64,000 nucleotides of DNA from the NCBI GenBank assembly GCA_024234365.1, contig JACKOK010000006.1, positions 1 to 64,000 on the forward strand, written 5' to 3'. The position numbers and the translations under genes are program-made. A model generated the notes under the pieces. It was given only the letters and a program-made list of their open reading frames with translations. It did not search any database and was not told where the DNA came from. This DNA is from Pseudomonadales bacterium. GTDB lineage: Bacteria; Pseudomonadota; Gammaproteobacteria; Pseudomonadales; Pseudohongiellaceae. This document shows, piece after piece, positions 28,657-41,524 of this stretch. Position 1 is the first letter of the stretch; every line of letters starts with the position of its first letter.

Positions 28657-30951
28657 ATGTTGAGCAAAGATCTTGAAGTTACTTTGAACAGCGCCTTTTC
28701 CGGGGCCAGTAAAAAGCGGCATGAGTACATGACGGTCGAGCATTTGCTGCTGGCATTGCTGGACAACGAGGTGGCCGCGAATGTGTTGCTGGCCTGTGGC
28801 GCCGATCTCGCCCGTTTGCGGGCGGAACTGCTGGAGTTTGTCGACGGTACGACACCATTGCTCCCGGAACTGGAGCTCGAGCGTGAGACGCAGCCGACAC
28901 TCGGGTTTCAACGCGTCCTGCAGCGGGCCGTGTTCCATGTGCAGTCCTCCGGCAAGCGTGAGGTCACGGGAGCGAATGTGCTGGTAGCCATTTTCAGCGA
29001 GCAGGAGAGCCAGGCGGTGTTTCTGCTGCGCCAGCAGGATATTGCCCGTATCGATGTCGTCAACTACATCACACACGGCACATCCAAGGTGCATGGCCAC
29101 GAGGGTGCCTCCCAGGGCGACACTCAGCAACAGGAAACCGAGGATGAGGCGGTGGAACGCGCTGCCAGCGCGCTGGAGAACTTCGCCACCAATCTGAACC
29201 AACAGGCTCTGCAGGGGCGTATCGACCCCCTGATAGGCCGTGAGGAGGAAGTCACCCGTGTGATTCAGGTGCTGTCACGCCGCCGCAAGAACAACCCCCT
29301 GCTGGTGGGGGAGTCCGGTGTTGGCAAGACTGCGGTAGTCGAAGGTCTGGCACGTCAGATTGTGGAAGGGCAGGTGCCGGAGGTTCTCAAGGACAACGTC
29401 ATTTATTCCCTGGATCTGGGCTCTCTGCTGGCCGGCACCAAATACCGGGGAGATTTCGAAAAACGCTTCAAGGCCCTGTTGGGCGAGTTGCGCAAAAACC
29501 CGAAGGCGATTCTGTTCATCGATGAGATACACACCATCATTGGTGCCGGTGCGGCCTCGGGTGGCGTCATGGATGCCTCCAATTTGTTGAAACCGGTGCT
29601 GACCTCCGGGGATTTGCGTTGCATAGGTTCCACGACCTATCAGGAGTACCGCGGTATCTTCGAGAAGGACAGAGCCTTGTCCCGACGCTTCCAGAAGATT
29701 GACGTGCTCGAGCCGGACGTGGAGACCACCTATCGCATCCTCAAGGGGCTGAAGTCCCGCTTCGAGGAGCATCATGAGCTGCGTTACAGCGACAGCGCCC
29801 TGCGTGCCGCTTCCGAGCTGGCAGGGCGCTATATCAATGATCGCTTCATGCCTGACAAGGCGATCGATGTGATCGACGAGGCGGGGGCATTCCAGCGTCT
29901 GCAACCGGCCAGCAAGCGTAAAAAACTGATTCAGGCACAGGACATGGAAAAGGTGGTGGCGGCGATTGCCCGGATTCCGCCGAAACATGTCTCCACATCC
30001 GATGTGAAGGCGCTGAAAAACCTGGAAGAGAACCTGCGCATGGTGGTCTTTGGCCAGGACGAGGCCATCGAGAACCTGGCCTCTGCCATCAAGCTCTCGC
30101 GAGCCGGCCTGAATCATCCCGACAAGCCGATTGGTTCTTATCTGTTCTCCGGCCCCACCGGGGTGGGCAAGACCGAGGTAAGCCGGCAGCTGGCCAAGAT
30201 TCTCGGGATCGAGCTGCTGCGTTTTGACATGTCCGAGTATATGGAGCGGCATACCGTCTCGCGCCTGATCGGGGCGCCTCCCGGTTATGTCGGCTTTGAT
30301 CAGGGAGGGCTGTTGACCGAGGCTGTAGGCAAGAATCCACACTGCGTACTGTTGCTGGATGAAATCGAGAAGGCGCACCCGGATGTGTTCAATCTGCTGT
30401 TGCAGGTGATGGATCACGGCACGCTGACGGACAACAACGGGCGCAAGGCGGATTTCCGCAATGTCATTCTGATCATGACCACCAATGCCGGGGCACAGGA
30501 ACTGTCACGCGCTTCCATTGGTTTCACGGTACAGAACCACAGCAGCGATGGCATGGAGGCGCTGAAGAAAACCTTCACGCCGGAGTTCCGCAACCGCCTG
30601 GATGCCATCGTGCAGTTTGGTGCTCTGAGCACCGAGACCATTCGTACGGTGGTGGACAAGTTCCTGGTGGAACTGCAGGTGCAGCTGGACGACAAGAAGG
30701 TCAGCCTGCAGGTGGACGAGAGTGCCCGGGAGTGGTTTGTCGAGCACGGCTATAGTGCCACGATGGGAGCCCGGCCGATGGGTCGCCTGATTCAGGACAA
30801 GCTGAAGAAGGCCCTGGCGGAGGAGATTCTGTTCGGTGAGCTGACCGATGGCGGCGAAGTGCTTGTCTCCATCGAGAACGACGAAGTCAAACTGCAGGTC
30901 TGCGGTCGCAAAAATGCGGAGGGCAGGGAGCTGAGCAAGAGCGAGAACTGA
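28657..30951 (+). CDS. clpA: ATP-dependent Clp protease ATP-binding subunit ClpA
   Basis: 764-residue AAA+ unfoldase. Clp N-domain 1-145; first AAA module with Walker A GESGVGKT at 218-225; second with GPTGVGKT at 499-506; and the ClpP-docking tripeptide IGF in ASIGFTVQN. It feeds ClpS-bound N-degron substrates to ClpP, whose gene is not in the window. ATG 28657 follows GGAAGG at eight bases. It converges on infA with 18 bp between stops. Confidence 0.97.
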   Translation: MLSKDLEVTLNSAFSGASKKRHEYMTVEHLLLALLDNEVAANVLLACGADLARLRAELLEFVDGTTPLLPELELERETQPTLGFQRVLQRAVFHVQSSGKREVTGANVLVAIFSEQESQAVFLLRQQDIARIDVVNYITHGTSKVHGHEGASQGDTQQQETEDEAVERAASALENFATNLNQQALQGRIDPLIGREEEVTRVIQVLSRRRKNNPLLVGESGVGKTAVVEGLARQIVEGQVPEVLKDNVIYSLDLGSLLAGTKYRGDFEKRFKALLGELRKNPKAILFIDEIHTIIGAGAASGGVMDASNLLKPVLTSGDLRCIGSTTYQEYRGIFEKDRALSRRFQKIDVLEPDVETTYRILKGLKSRFEEHHELRYSDSALRAASELAGRYINDRFMPDKAIDVIDEAGAFQRLQPASKRKKLIQAQDMEKVVAAIARIPPKHVSTSDVKALKNLEENLRMVVFGQDEAIENLASAIKLSRAGLNHPDKPIGSYLFSGPTGVGKTEVSRQLAKILGIELLRFDMSEYMERHTVSRLIGAPPGYVGFDQGGLLTEAVGKNPHCVLLLDEIEKAHPDVFNLLLQVMDHGTLTDNNGRKADFRNVILIMTTNAGAQELSRASIGFTVQNHSSDGMEALKKTFTPEFRNRLDAIVQFGALSTETIRTVVDKFLVELQVQLDDKKVSLQVDESAREWFVEHGYSATMGARPMGRLIQDKLKKALAEEILFGELTDGGEVLVSIENDEVKLQVCGRKNAEGRELSKSEN

Positions 30952-30969
30952 TCCCGCTCGCGGCAGGAA

Positions 30970-31188
30970 TCAGCGGGCGCGGTAGGTGATGCGCCCCTTG
31001 CTCAGATCGTAGGGGGTCAGTTCCACCTTGACCTGGTCGCCGGTCAGAATGCGGATATAGTTCTTTCTCATTTTGCCGGAAATATGAGCGGTCACGATGT
31101 GGCCGTTTTCCAGCTTCACACGAAACATGGTGTTGGGGAGGGTATCAACCACTTCACCATCCATCTCGATTTGATCTTCTTTTGCCAT
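30970..31188 (-). CDS. infA: Translation initiation factor IF-1
   Basis: 72-residue OB-fold protein, the standard length. It starts [19 protein letters not shown] and contains [20 protein letters not shown]. The upstream frame to 31242 is not part of the family. It lies 92 bp downstream of bpt on the same strand, so it may be read from the trxB-aat-bpt transcript as well as from its own promoter. Confidence 0.97.
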   Translation of the reverse strand: MAKEDQIEMDGEVVDTLPNTMFRVKLENGHIVTAHISGKMRKNYIRILTGDQVKVELTPYDLSKGRITYRAR

Positions 31189-31280
31189 TAAGTCATCAGT
31201 CCTGAGTTGATTTGCGGCCGTTGGCCAAAAAACTGCGCGCATTTTGCCTGATTTGTATCAGATAAGCAAAAGCCGGGCGT

Positions 31281-31994
31281 TTAGCCCAGCAATACCCATT
31301 TATCGTTCAGCAGCAGTTCCAACGGACGGAAGTCTGTCTTGTAGCGCATCTTCTCGCATTCCTTGATCCAGTAACCCAGATAGACATAGGGCAGCTCCAG
31401 ACTCCGCGCTCTTTCAATCTGCCACAGAATCATGAAGCTGCCCAGCGAGCGAGAGTGCAGCTGGGGGTCGAAAAAACTGTACATGGCGGACAGGCCGTGA
31501 TCGAGCTCATCCATGACGGCGAGAGCGACAAGGGTGTCCTGCAAATAAAAGGCATGAAACTGTGTGCTGTCCGAACGGGTTTCAATAAAGGAGTGATACT
31601 GCTCCCGTGAGGGAGGGTGCATATCGCCACCGGCATGGCGGACGTCTATATAGCGGCAGTAGAGCGCGAAGAAGGCGGGGTCGTCCAGATGGGAAAGCTG
31701 GCGGCTGTGCAGATCCTGATTGCGCTTCCAGATGCGCCGGAAGCGTTTGTTGGCGACGAAATCCTGCACCCGGATTCGGCAGGACAGGCAGGCCTGGCAC
31801 TGATCGCAGGCAGGACGGTAGAGATGGGCGCCGCTGCGGCGAAAACCTACTGTGACCAGGCGGCTGTACAGCGCACGGCTTACGGGGACTGCCGGGTCCA
31901 GAAAAATGGTGCGTGCCTCCAGCCCTTCCAGATAACTGCAGGGGTGTGGGGAGGTCTGGTAGAAATGCAGGCGTTGCAGTTCTTCAATCTGCAA
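31281..31994 (-). CDS. bpt: Aspartate/glutamate leucyltransferase Bpt
   Basis: 237 residues, of the ATE1-like family. Bacterial Bpt attaches Leu from Leu-tRNA to proteins beginning with Asp or Glu, making them ClpS substrates. The N-terminal CSYLEGLEARTIFLDP, the cysteine cluster CDQCQACLSCR, HAFYLQDTLVALAVMD and the C-terminal VYLGYWIKECEKMRYK are family motifs. An arginyl specificity cannot be excluded by sequence. It overlaps the end of aat by 11 bp. Confidence 0.93.
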   Translation of the reverse strand: MQIEELQRLHFYQTSPHPCSYLEGLEARTIFLDPAVPVSRALYSRLVTVGFRRSGAHLYRPACDQCQACLSCRIRVQDFVANKRFRRIWKRNQDLHSRQLSHLDDPAFFALYCRYIDVRHAGGDMHPPSREQYHSFIETRSDSTQFHAFYLQDTLVALAVMDELDHGLSAMYSFFDPQLHSRSLGSFMILWQIERARSLELPYVYLGYWIKECEKMRYKTDFRPLELLLNDKWVLLG

Positions 31995-32694
31995 GGGAAT
32001 TCAGCTCCATTTGCCAGGAACCTTCATGGCCGGGCTGTTGCCGGGCGTTCACGAGAATTTCCAGAAATGTCTCACGCGAGATATCGCTCGCCCCCAGGCT
32101 GCGCAGATGCTCACTCGGTACCTGGCAGTCGATGAGCTGATAATGCCAGAGCTGAAGCTGTTTCACGAGCAGGATAAACCCTGTCTTGGAGGCATTGCTG
32201 CGCAGGCTGAACATGGATTCACCAAAGAACATCTGACCGAGTGCGACACCATAGAGCCCGCCAACCAGCGCTTCTTCATGCCATACCTCAACGGAGTGCG
32301 CGATGCCCAGCGCGTGCAGCCTGCCATAGGCCTCCTGCATCTGCGGGGTAATCCAGGTGCCGGGAAAGAGTTCGCGGGTGCGTGCACAGGCGGTGATCAC
32401 GCGGGCAAAGGCCTTGTCGAGCGTGACGCGATACTCGCCACGACGCAGCAGCTTGCGCATGCTGCGGGAGATCACGAGGTCCTGCGGGCGCAGTGCCATG
32501 CGGGTGGCGGGGGACCACCACAGTATGGGCTGATCATCCTGATACCAGGGAAAAATGCCCTGTTCATAGGCATGGATAAGGCGTTCGGGGCGCAAATCGC
32601 CCCCGGCAGCCAACAGGCCATCGGGGTCACGCAGGGCCTGGCTGGGCGGGGGGAACTCCAGGGAGCTTGCGCTCAGCCAGGGCAGGCGGCTCAT
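31984..32694 (-). CDS. aat: Leucyl/phenylalanyl-tRNA-protein transferase Aat
   Basis: 236 residues. It adds Leu or Phe to proteins with N-terminal Lys or Arg. Conserved blocks: DPDGLLAAGGDLRPERLIHAY, GIFPWYQDDQPILWWSP, HSVEVWHEEALVGGLYGVALGQMFFGESMFS. It starts 3 bp after trxB and overlaps bpt. With Bpt and ClpS/ClpA it covers all but the ClpP part of the bacterial Leu/N-degron pathway. Confidence 0.96.
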   Translation of the reverse strand: MSRLPWLSASSLEFPPPSQALRDPDGLLAAGGDLRPERLIHAYEQGIFPWYQDDQPILWWSPATRMALRPQDLVISRSMRKLLRRGEYRVTLDKAFARVITACARTRELFPGTWITPQMQEAYGRLHALGIAHSVEVWHEEALVGGLYGVALGQMFFGESMFSLRSNASKTGFILLVKQLQLWHYQLIDCQVPSEHLRSLGASDISRETFLEILVNARQQPGHEGSWQMELNSLAD

Positions 32695-32697
32695 GGT

Positions 32698-33648
<951 letters not shown>

Positions 33649-33917
33649 CTATGACTTCCTGTAAGTTCCGCTATCTGGGTATCATCAGGCGCAGTTTGTG
33701 CCTGCCCTGGAAGGGGTTGCCCGGACGCTGCATGACAGGCACTGCGGGCAGATTCGCGCCTATTCTAGTGCATCGACTTCGCTTCCTCATGCCTTTTTCT
33801 GCATGTGGGAGTGCATTCGTCGGAATCGCCGGTTTCCGGGTGGAGCAAAATTGATTATGATAGCGCGGCCATCAGCTAGAATCAGATAGAAAATAGAATT
33901 GCAGGTATCTGAAAAAT

Positions 33918-36248
33918 TTGAAAAATAAAGCATTAAAAACGCAGAGTCACGAAGCGCAGCTAAGCAGCGTCACGCAGCGTATTCTGCGAGAAGGCGCCCT
34001 GATCCTCAGTTTTCTGCTGGGCTTGTTTCTGTTCATTGCATTGCTCAGTTACTCCCCGGCAGACCCAGGCTTCACCACAACGGGCAGTGGTGCCGAGGTG
34101 GAAAACGCCGTCGGGCAGCTTGGTGCCTGGATCGCCGACCTGCTGTTTCAGCTGTTTGGCTATTTTGCCTACCTGTTTCCCCTGGCCCTGGTGTTGAAGG
34201 CGGCCAGCTTTCTGCGGCATGTCGAGGCACCAGCGCTGCCGTTTTCCTGGGCCATGTTTGCGTTAAAAGCCACCGGAATTGTGCTGTTGGCGGTTGGAGC
34301 CTGCGCACTGGCCACGATGCATTTCGAAATTGACCAGACGCTGCCCTGGATGGCGGGCGGAGTCATCGGTTCCATGATGGTGGAGGCCACCGTACCGGTG
34401 TTCGCGGTGGTGGGCAGCACTCTGCTGTATTTCGCCATTTTTCTGCTGGGCCTGACTATCTGTGTCGAAATCTCCTGGCTGCGTTTTGTGGACCGTACCG
34501 GCGAGCTGACCCTGAGCCTGTTTGCCTGGCTGGGGCAGAGCTGGACGAGCTGGTGGGCATCCCGCAAGGAGCAGCAGGACACACGGCAGATTCTGGAGAC
34601 CCGCAAGAAGGCGCTGGACGTTTATATCGAGAAAGAAAAGAAGCGGGTACCGCCGACGATCAAACCCGTGGAGAAAAAGCCCCCCACCCGCAGCGCAAGG
34701 GTGGAAAAGGAGCGTCAGGGGCGTCTGTTTACGGCCCCCAATCCCGGCGACCTGCCGCCGATCTCCCTGCTGGATGAGTGGAAGGGGCCGGCCAAGAGCG
34801 GCTATTCCACCGAATCCCTGGAAGCCATGTCACGCCTGCTGGAACTGAAACTCAGCGATTTCGGTATCGAGGTGCAGGTTACCGAGGTGAACCCAGGCCC
34901 GGTCATCACCCGCTTTGAGGTGCAGCCGGCCCCGGGTATCAAGGCCAGCCGGATCACGAGCCTGGGCAAGGACCTTGCGCGCTCCCTGGCGCTGGTCAGT
35001 GTGCGCGTGGTGGAGGTCATTCCTGGCAAGACGGTCATCGGCATCGAGATTCCCAATGAGCACCGGGAAACCATCATGCTCAGCCAGTTGCTCGCCTCAC
35101 CGGATTTCGACAAATCCGCCTCGCCGGTCAGCCTGGCCCTGGGGCACGATATTGTCGGCAAGCCCGTGATCGTGGATCTCGCCAAGATGCCTCATCTGCT
35201 GGTCGCCGGTACCACGGGTTCGGGGAAATCGGTGGGCATCAATGCCATGATTCTCAGCATTCTGTTCAAGTCCACCCCGGAACAGGTGCGCATGATCATG
35301 ATCGATCCCAAGATGCTGGAGCTGTCGGTCTATGACGGTATTCCGCATCTGCTGACACCGGTCATCACGGACATGAAGGATGCCGCCAACGGTCTGCGCT
35401 GGAGCGTGGCCGAGATGGAGCGCCGCTATAAGCTGATGTCGGCCCTGGGCGTGCGCAATATGGCCGGCTATAACAAGAAGGTGGCCGATGCGGCGCGGGC
35501 CGGTCAGCCGATTGTGGATCCCCTGTGGCGCCCCGATCCGATGCAGTTGCTGGAGGAGCAGCAGGCGCCCGTGCTGGAGACCCTGCCCATGATCGTGGTG
35601 GTGGTCGATGAACTGGCAGACATGATGATGGTGGTGGGCAAGAAGGTGGAAGAGCTGATTGCCCGGATCGCCCAGAAAGCCCGTGCGGCGGGTATTCACC
35701 TGATTCTGGCGACCCAGCGCCCCTCTGTGGACGTGCTGACAGGCCTGATCAAGGCCAACATCCCGACCCGTCTGTCTTTCATGGTGCAATCCAAGATCGA
35801 CTCCCGCACCATTCTCGGCGAGGGCGGTGCGGAACAGCTTCTGGGGAACGGCGACATGCTCTTTATGCCCCCCGGCGGCGGTGTGGCCACCCGTGTTCAC
35901 GGAGCCTTTGTCAGCGATGACGAGGTGCACCGGGTGGTGGCAGACTGGAAATCCCGCGGTGAGCCTGTCTATATCGACGAGATTACCCAGGGCGCGGACG
36001 AGCGGGATTTCGGCGGCTTTGGCGGCGACGATGAGAGCGGTGGGGAAGAAGACGATGCCCTGTACGACGAGGCCGTGGCCTTTGTCACCGAATCGCGCAA
36101 GGCATCCATCTCTGCCGTGCAACGCAAACTGCGTATCGGCTATAACCGGGCGGCCCGCATGATCGAGGCCATGGAGGCAGCAGGAGTTGTCTCCGCCATG
36201 AACACCAACGGCAGCCGCGAAGTCATTGCGCCGCCACCACCACGCTGA
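33918..36248 (+). CDS. ftsK: DNA translocase FtsK
   Basis: 776 residues. Four membrane helices within about 1-190, a short charged linker to about 270 (much shorter than in E. coli), the alpha/beta motor with Walker A GTTGSGKS at 431-438 and [12 protein letters not shown] as Walker B, and a C-terminal gamma winged helix ([20 protein letters not shown]) that reads KOPS. It moves chromosome ends at the septum for dif resolution. The start called is TTG 33918 (MKNKALKTQ). No ATG gives a complete first helix. Confidence 0.95.
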   Translation: MKNKALKTQSHEAQLSSVTQRILREGALILSFLLGLFLFIALLSYSPADPGFTTTGSGAEVENAVGQLGAWIADLLFQLFGYFAYLFPLALVLKAASFLRHVEAPALPFSWAMFALKATGIVLLAVGACALATMHFEIDQTLPWMAGGVIGSMMVEATVPVFAVVGSTLLYFAIFLLGLTICVEISWLRFVDRTGELTLSLFAWLGQSWTSWWASRKEQQDTRQILETRKKALDVYIEKEKKRVPPTIKPVEKKPPTRSARVEKERQGRLFTAPNPGDLPPISLLDEWKGPAKSGYSTESLEAMSRLLELKLSDFGIEVQVTEVNPGPVITRFEVQPAPGIKASRITSLGKDLARSLALVSVRVVEVIPGKTVIGIEIPNEHRETIMLSQLLASPDFDKSASPVSLALGHDIVGKPVIVDLAKMPHLLVAGTTGSGKSVGINAMILSILFKSTPEQVRMIMIDPKMLELSVYDGIPHLLTPVITDMKDAANGLRWSVAEMERRYKLMSALGVRNMAGYNKKVADAARAGQPIVDPLWRPDPMQLLEEQQAPVLETLPMIVVVVDELADMMMVVGKKVEELIARIAQKARAAGIHLILATQRPSVDVLTGLIKANIPTRLSFMVQSKIDSRTILGEGGAEQLLGNGDMLFMPPGGGVATRVHGAFVSDDEVHRVVADWKSRGEPVYIDEITQGADERDFGGFGGDDESGGEEDDALYDEAVAFVTESRKASISAVQRKLRIGYNRAARMIEAMEAAGVVSAMNTNGSREVIAPPPPR

Positions 36249-36261
36249 CAGGAAAGCCCTC

Positions 36262-36912
36262 ATGACCTTGCGCCCGATCAGGCTGATGCTGTGTGCTGCC
36301 GTGTTGCTGTGGCCATGGACCGGCAGTGTTGCCCAGGACGAAGCGGCGGCACAGCTGGGTGCATTGCTGGAGGGCATCGAGACCTACCAGGCCGATGTCC
36401 GCCAGCTCATCGTGGAGTCTTCCGGCGGCGTGTTGGAAGAGAGCGGGATCCGTTTCATGCTCAAGCGACCCAATGGGTTCTATTGGGAAACGCTGGAGCC
36501 TTATCCCGAGCTGATCGTGACCGATGGCAGGCAGTTATGGAATTACCAGCCGGACCTGCTGCAGGTCACCATCGAGGACTGGGACAACGAGCACTCCGAA
36601 CTTGCCGCACAATTGCTCAATGGTCGTATCGACGAGATCGAGCAGGACTATTTTATCAATGGCGGGCGTGTCGGTGATGGCAATGCCTACGAGTTCATCC
36701 TGGAGCCGGTGGACCCGGCCAGTCTGTATGAGCGTGTCACGCTGTATTTCCGCGATAATTCCCTGGGCTCCATTCACATCGACAATGGCAACGGCCAGCG
36801 TACCTTCTGGGAATTTTTCAATGCGCAGGTCAATGCGCCCATTGACGATTCTGCCTTTGTTTTCACTGCCCCCGAGGATATCGAAATCATCGATAACCGC
36901 GGTGCGCCCTGA
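36262..36912 (+). CDS. lolA: Outer-membrane lipoprotein carrier protein LolA
   Basis: 216 residues with a Sec signal peptide (about 1-24, cleavage after SVA before QDEAA). The mature protein has the LolA pattern QADVRQLIVESSG, RPNGFYWETLEPYPELIVTD, LWNYQPDLLQVTIE and ENTFWFF-like RTFWEFFNAQ. It carries lipoproteins across the periplasm to LolB, which would include the M16 and DUF411 lipoproteins here if they are outer-membrane sorted. ATG 36262 follows GGAAAG. It lies between ftsK and rarA, as in pseudomonads. Confidence 0.93.
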   Translation: MTLRPIRLMLCAAVLLWPWTGSVAQDEAAAQLGALLEGIETYQADVRQLIVESSGGVLEESGIRFMLKRPNGFYWETLEPYPELIVTDGRQLWNYQPDLLQVTIEDWDNEHSELAAQLLNGRIDEIEQDYFINGGRVGDGNAYEFILEPVDPASLYERVTLYFRDNSLGSIHIDNGNGQRTFWEFFNAQVNAPIDDSAFVFTAPEDIEIIDNRGAP

Positions 36913-36933
36913 GCCGATGGCGGAGGGTAGCGC

Positions 36934-38319
36934 ATGACACAGTCCCTGTTTGAGGATCTGGAGCCGCAAGGCACTGCTGCTGCCAGTGAGGCCTTTCAAC
37001 CGCTTGCCTCGCGCATGCGTCCGCGCCAGCTGGAAGACTTCATCGGGCAGGAGCACCTGCTGGGGGCGGGCCGGCCGCTGGGTGAGGCCATTCGCCGTGG
37101 GCTGCCTCATTCCATGATTCTCTGGGGGCCGCCGGGGGTGGGCAAAACCACGCTGGCCCGCATGCTGGCGCATGCGGGTAAGGGGCATTTCGAGAGTCTT
37201 TCTGCGGTACTCAGTGGTGTCAAGGATATCCGCGCTGCTGTGGAGCGGGCACAGATCCTGCGTCAGGCCAAGGGAATGCCCACCGTGCTGTTCGTGGACG
37301 AAGTGCATCGTTTCAACAAGAGCCAGCAGGACGCCTTTCTGCCGCATGTGGAGGACGGCACGCTGATCTTTGTCGGTGCCACCACCGAGAACCCGTCCTT
37401 TGAACTCAATAATGCACTGTTGTCGCGGGCTCGGGTCTATCTGCTCAAATCCCTGGATGACAAGGACCTGCTGAGCCTGTTGCAGCAGGCATTGACGGAC
37501 AGCGATCGCGGTCTGGGGGGGCAGAGCATCCACATCGAAGAGGATGTGCTACGGCGCATTGCCCTGGCCGCCGATGGTGATGCCCGCCGTGCCCTGAACC
37601 TGCTGGAGCTTGCCGTAGACCTGGCACAGGATGGCCGGGTGGACATGACCATTGTGGAGGAGGTGCTGCAGGGCGGTGCCCGCCGTTTCGACAAGGGCGG
37701 TGATGTTTTCTACGAACAGATCTCCGCCCTGCACAAAGCGGTGCGCGGTTCCAGCCCAGATGCCGCACTGTACTGGTTCGTGCGCATGTTGGACGGTGGT
37801 TGTGATCCGTTATATATTGCCCGCCGTCTGCTGCGGATGGCCAGCGAGGACATCGGCAACGCCGACCCGCGGGCACTGCAAGTCGCTCAGGCGGCCTGGG
37901 ACGCCCACTTGCGCCTCGGCAGCCCGGAAGGGGATCTCATGATTGCTCAGGCTGTGCTCTATCTGGCCTGTGCCCCCAAGAGCAACGCGGTTTACACGGC
38001 CTTCAATGCCGCCCAGGCTCTGGTACGGCAGGATGTTTCCCACGAGGTGCCCGTGCACCTGCGCAACGCCCCAACGGCATTGATGAAATCCCTGGATTTT
38101 GGCGGAGATTATCGCTATGCCCACGATGAACCGGGGGCATATGCGGCCGGGGAAAACTATTTTCCCGAGGCGCTACGCGATACCCGGTTTTATTATCCGG
38201 GAGAGCAGGGGCTGGAAAGCAGAATTCGCGAGAAACTGGATTATCTGCGTCAGCAGGATGCGGCAAGCCCCCGGCAGCGCTATGCGCCTGGCCCACGGCA
38301 GGGGAGAGATGAAACATGA
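36934..38319 (+). CDS. rarA: Replication-associated recombination protein RarA
   Basis: 461-residue AAA+ clamp-loader-like ATPase acting at stalled forks. Walker A GPPGVGKT is at 65-72, Walker B is in [19 protein letters not shown], and there is a sensor region [12 protein letters not shown]. The C-terminal tetramerisation region has YDYRY-like [27 protein letters not shown] precedes the ATG. Its stop overlaps the start of crcB. Confidence 0.95.
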   Translation: MTQSLFEDLEPQGTAAASEAFQPLASRMRPRQLEDFIGQEHLLGAGRPLGEAIRRGLPHSMILWGPPGVGKTTLARMLAHAGKGHFESLSAVLSGVKDIRAAVERAQILRQAKGMPTVLFVDEVHRFNKSQQDAFLPHVEDGTLIFVGATTENPSFELNNALLSRARVYLLKSLDDKDLLSLLQQALTDSDRGLGGQSIHIEEDVLRRIALAADGDARRALNLLELAVDLAQDGRVDMTIVEEVLQGGARRFDKGGDVFYEQISALHKAVRGSSPDAALYWFVRMLDGGCDPLYIARRLLRMASEDIGNADPRALQVAQAAWDAHLRLGSPEGDLMIAQAVLYLACAPKSNAVYTAFNAAQALVRQDVSHEVPVHLRNAPTALMKSLDFGGDYRYAHDEPGAYAAGENYFPEALRDTRFYYPGEQGLESRIREKLDYLRQQDAASPRQRYAPGPRQGRDET

Positions 38320-38693
38320 TGGCATATTCGCTGGCAGTGGCCCTGGGCGGAGCTTTGGGCGCCGTGTCCCGCTTCTGGGTCATTAGCGCGCTTAGTGCAC
38401 TGGCTCCGCACCGGTTTCCCTGGGGGACCCTAGTGGTCAATGTGCTGGGTTCCTTGCTGATTGGTGCACTGTATGTGCTGATGACGGAGCGCCTTGCGCT
38501 CAACGAACAATGGCGGGCTGTTCTGGTGGTGGGCTTTCTGGGAGCCTTCACCACCTTTTCCACCTTCTCCCTGGATGCGCTGTTGCTGGCCCAGGAGGGC
38601 TTGTTTGGGCAGGCCGTGCTTTATGTCACAGGCAGTGTTGTGCTGTGCCTGTTATCAGCCTGGGGTGGCATCGCCCTGATGCGGGTGATTTAA
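38316..38693 (+). CDS. crcB: Fluoride ion channel CrcB/Fluc
   Basis: 125-residue protein with four membrane helices. It exports fluoride as an antiparallel dimer. Signatures: [29 protein letters not shown] and [19 protein letters not shown] with the phenylalanine box. It overlaps rarA by four bases and so is translated with it; no fluoride riboswitch was seen before it. Start ATG 38316 or 38319. Confidence 0.93.
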   Translation: MMAYSLAVALGGALGAVSRFWVISALSALAPHRFPWGTLVVNVLGSLLIGALYVLMTERLALNEQWRAVLVVGFLGAFTTFSTFSLDALLLAQEGLFGQAVLYVTGSVVLCLLSAWGGIALMRVI

Positions 38694-38719
38694 TTTACGC
38701 AAAAGCTTTCACAACCTAA

Positions 38720-40009
<1,290 letters not shown>

Positions 40010-40105
40010 AAGCGTTCTGCTTTATCCTGCAGCATTAAAACGTTTTTGAACAACCATATTATGAGCGTTGCACGCGGTCGTGCGGATCGAGCCGGAGCCA
40101 GCTCC

Positions 40106-41521
40106 ATGCAGTTTTTACCTGTTTTTCTGAATGTGCGCGCCCAGAATTGTCTGGTGGTTGGTGGCGGGGAGGTGGCCTGCCGCAAGGCCCTCCTGCTGGA
40201 TCGTGCCGGGGCACGTCTGCGCGTAGTGGCCCCTCGCGTCAACGAATACCTGGAATCGCTTGTGATTGCCGGTGCCGGCGAATTGCGTTTGCGTGAATTC
40301 CGGGAGAGCGATCTCGACGGCGTTTTCCTGGTGGTGGCGGCTACGGACGATGAGGCGGTGAATGCGGCCGTCTCCGTGGCGGCAAAAAATCGTGGCCTTC
40401 CGGTCAATGTGGTCGACAAACCCTCCCTGTGCAGTTTTATCGTTCCCTCGATTGTGGATCGTTCCCCGGTGGTCATAGCCATCTCCAGTGGAGGTGCCTC
40501 GCCCATTCTTACCCGACGCATCAAGGAAAAGATCGAGACACTGGTGCCGGCCGCCTATGGCCGTCTGGCACTGTTGCTGGGTGCTTTTCGCGCTCGTGTC
40601 AAAGGGGTGATTGGCGATGGACGCGGGCGTGCGCGGTTCTGGGAAAAAATACTCTCCGGGCCCGTTCCGGAAAAAGTATTTGCCGGGGAAGAAGGGGAGG
40701 CTCGTCGTCTTATCGAGCAGGAACTGGCCGCACCTGAGCATCAGGAAGTGACGGGCCAGGTGTTTCTCGTTGGTGCCGGGCCGGGTGACCCGGAGCTGTT
40801 GACCCTCAAGGCCCTGCGCCTGATGGAAGAGGCGGATGTGGTGCTCTATGATCGCTTGGTGTCTCCCGAGATACTGCAGCGGATACGCCCGGATGCCGAG
40901 AAGATTCATGTTGGCAAGGCGCGTGCAAACCATTCTGTGCCGCAGGAACAGATCAATGACATGTTGGTGCGTCTCGCCCAAGAGGGGCGCAAGGTACTGC
41001 GGCTCAAGGGGGGGGACCCCTTTATTTTCGGTCGTGGCGGTGAGGAGATTGATCGGCTGGCGGCTGCGGGCATTCCGTTCCAGGTAGTCCCGGGAATTAC
41101 CGCGGCCTCCGGCTGTGCTTCCTATGCCGGTATCCCGCTGACCCACCGTGACTGTTCACAGTCCGTGCGCTTCGTGACAGGACATCTGCGTGATGACAGC
41201 CTGAATCTCGATTGGCCGGAGTTGGCCAAGGAGCACCAGACTCTGGTGTTTTACATGGGGCTGTTGGGGCTGGAGCGCATCTGTGCGCAGCTGATGGCTC
41301 ATGGTGCTGCGGCAGATATGCCGGTGGCGCTGGTGCAGCAGGGCACCACGGAACATCAGAAGGTGCTGACCGGCACACTGGAAAGCATGCCGGCACTGGT
41401 CAATGCCCACGAGGTGAAGGCGCCCACCCTGATTATCGTAGGGCGGGTCGTGGCTTTGCAGCCCCGCTATGCCTGGTTCCGCAAAGGGGCCCTGGCACAG
41501 CAGAACTCTCTGCTTAACTGA
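40106..41521 (+). CDS. cysG: Siroheme synthase CysG (fused SUMT/dehydrogenase/ferrochelatase)
   Basis: 471 residues. The N-terminal half (precorrin-2 dehydrogenase/sirohydrochlorin ferrochelatase) starts [20 protein letters not shown] with a Rossmann GGGEVA. From about 215 the uroporphyrinogen-III methyltransferase domain begins ([20 protein letters not shown]) and contains [10 protein letters not shown] and [17 protein letters not shown]. It supplies siroheme for sulfite reductase, matching the cysB/cysH sulfur theme. ATG 40106 has GGAG nine bases upstream; in-frame starts at 40061 and 40046 are less likely. It converges on purC with a 3 bp gap. Confidence 0.95.
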   Translation: MQFLPVFLNVRAQNCLVVGGGEVACRKALLLDRAGARLRVVAPRVNEYLESLVIAGAGELRLREFRESDLDGVFLVVAATDDEAVNAAVSVAAKNRGLPVNVVDKPSLCSFIVPSIVDRSPVVIAISSGGASPILTRRIKEKIETLVPAAYGRLALLLGAFRARVKGVIGDGRGRARFWEKILSGPVPEKVFAGEEGEARRLIEQELAAPEHQEVTGQVFLVGAGPGDPELLTLKALRLMEEADVVLYDRLVSPEILQRIRPDAEKIHVGKARANHSVPQEQINDMLVRLAQEGRKVLRLKGGDPFIFGRGGEEIDRLAAAGIPFQVVPGITAASGCASYAGIPLTHRDCSQSVRFVTGHLRDDSLNLDWPELAKEHQTLVFYMGLLGLERICAQLMAHGAAADMPVALVQQGTTEHQKVLTGTLESMPALVNAHEVKAPTLIIVGRVVALQPRYAWFRKGALAQQNSLLN

Positions 41522-41524
41522 TTC

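Noticed and set aside
38200..38316. Fluoride riboswitch before crcB
   Set aside because: crcB overlaps the coding end of rarA, and no crcB-motif pseudoknot sequence is seen.
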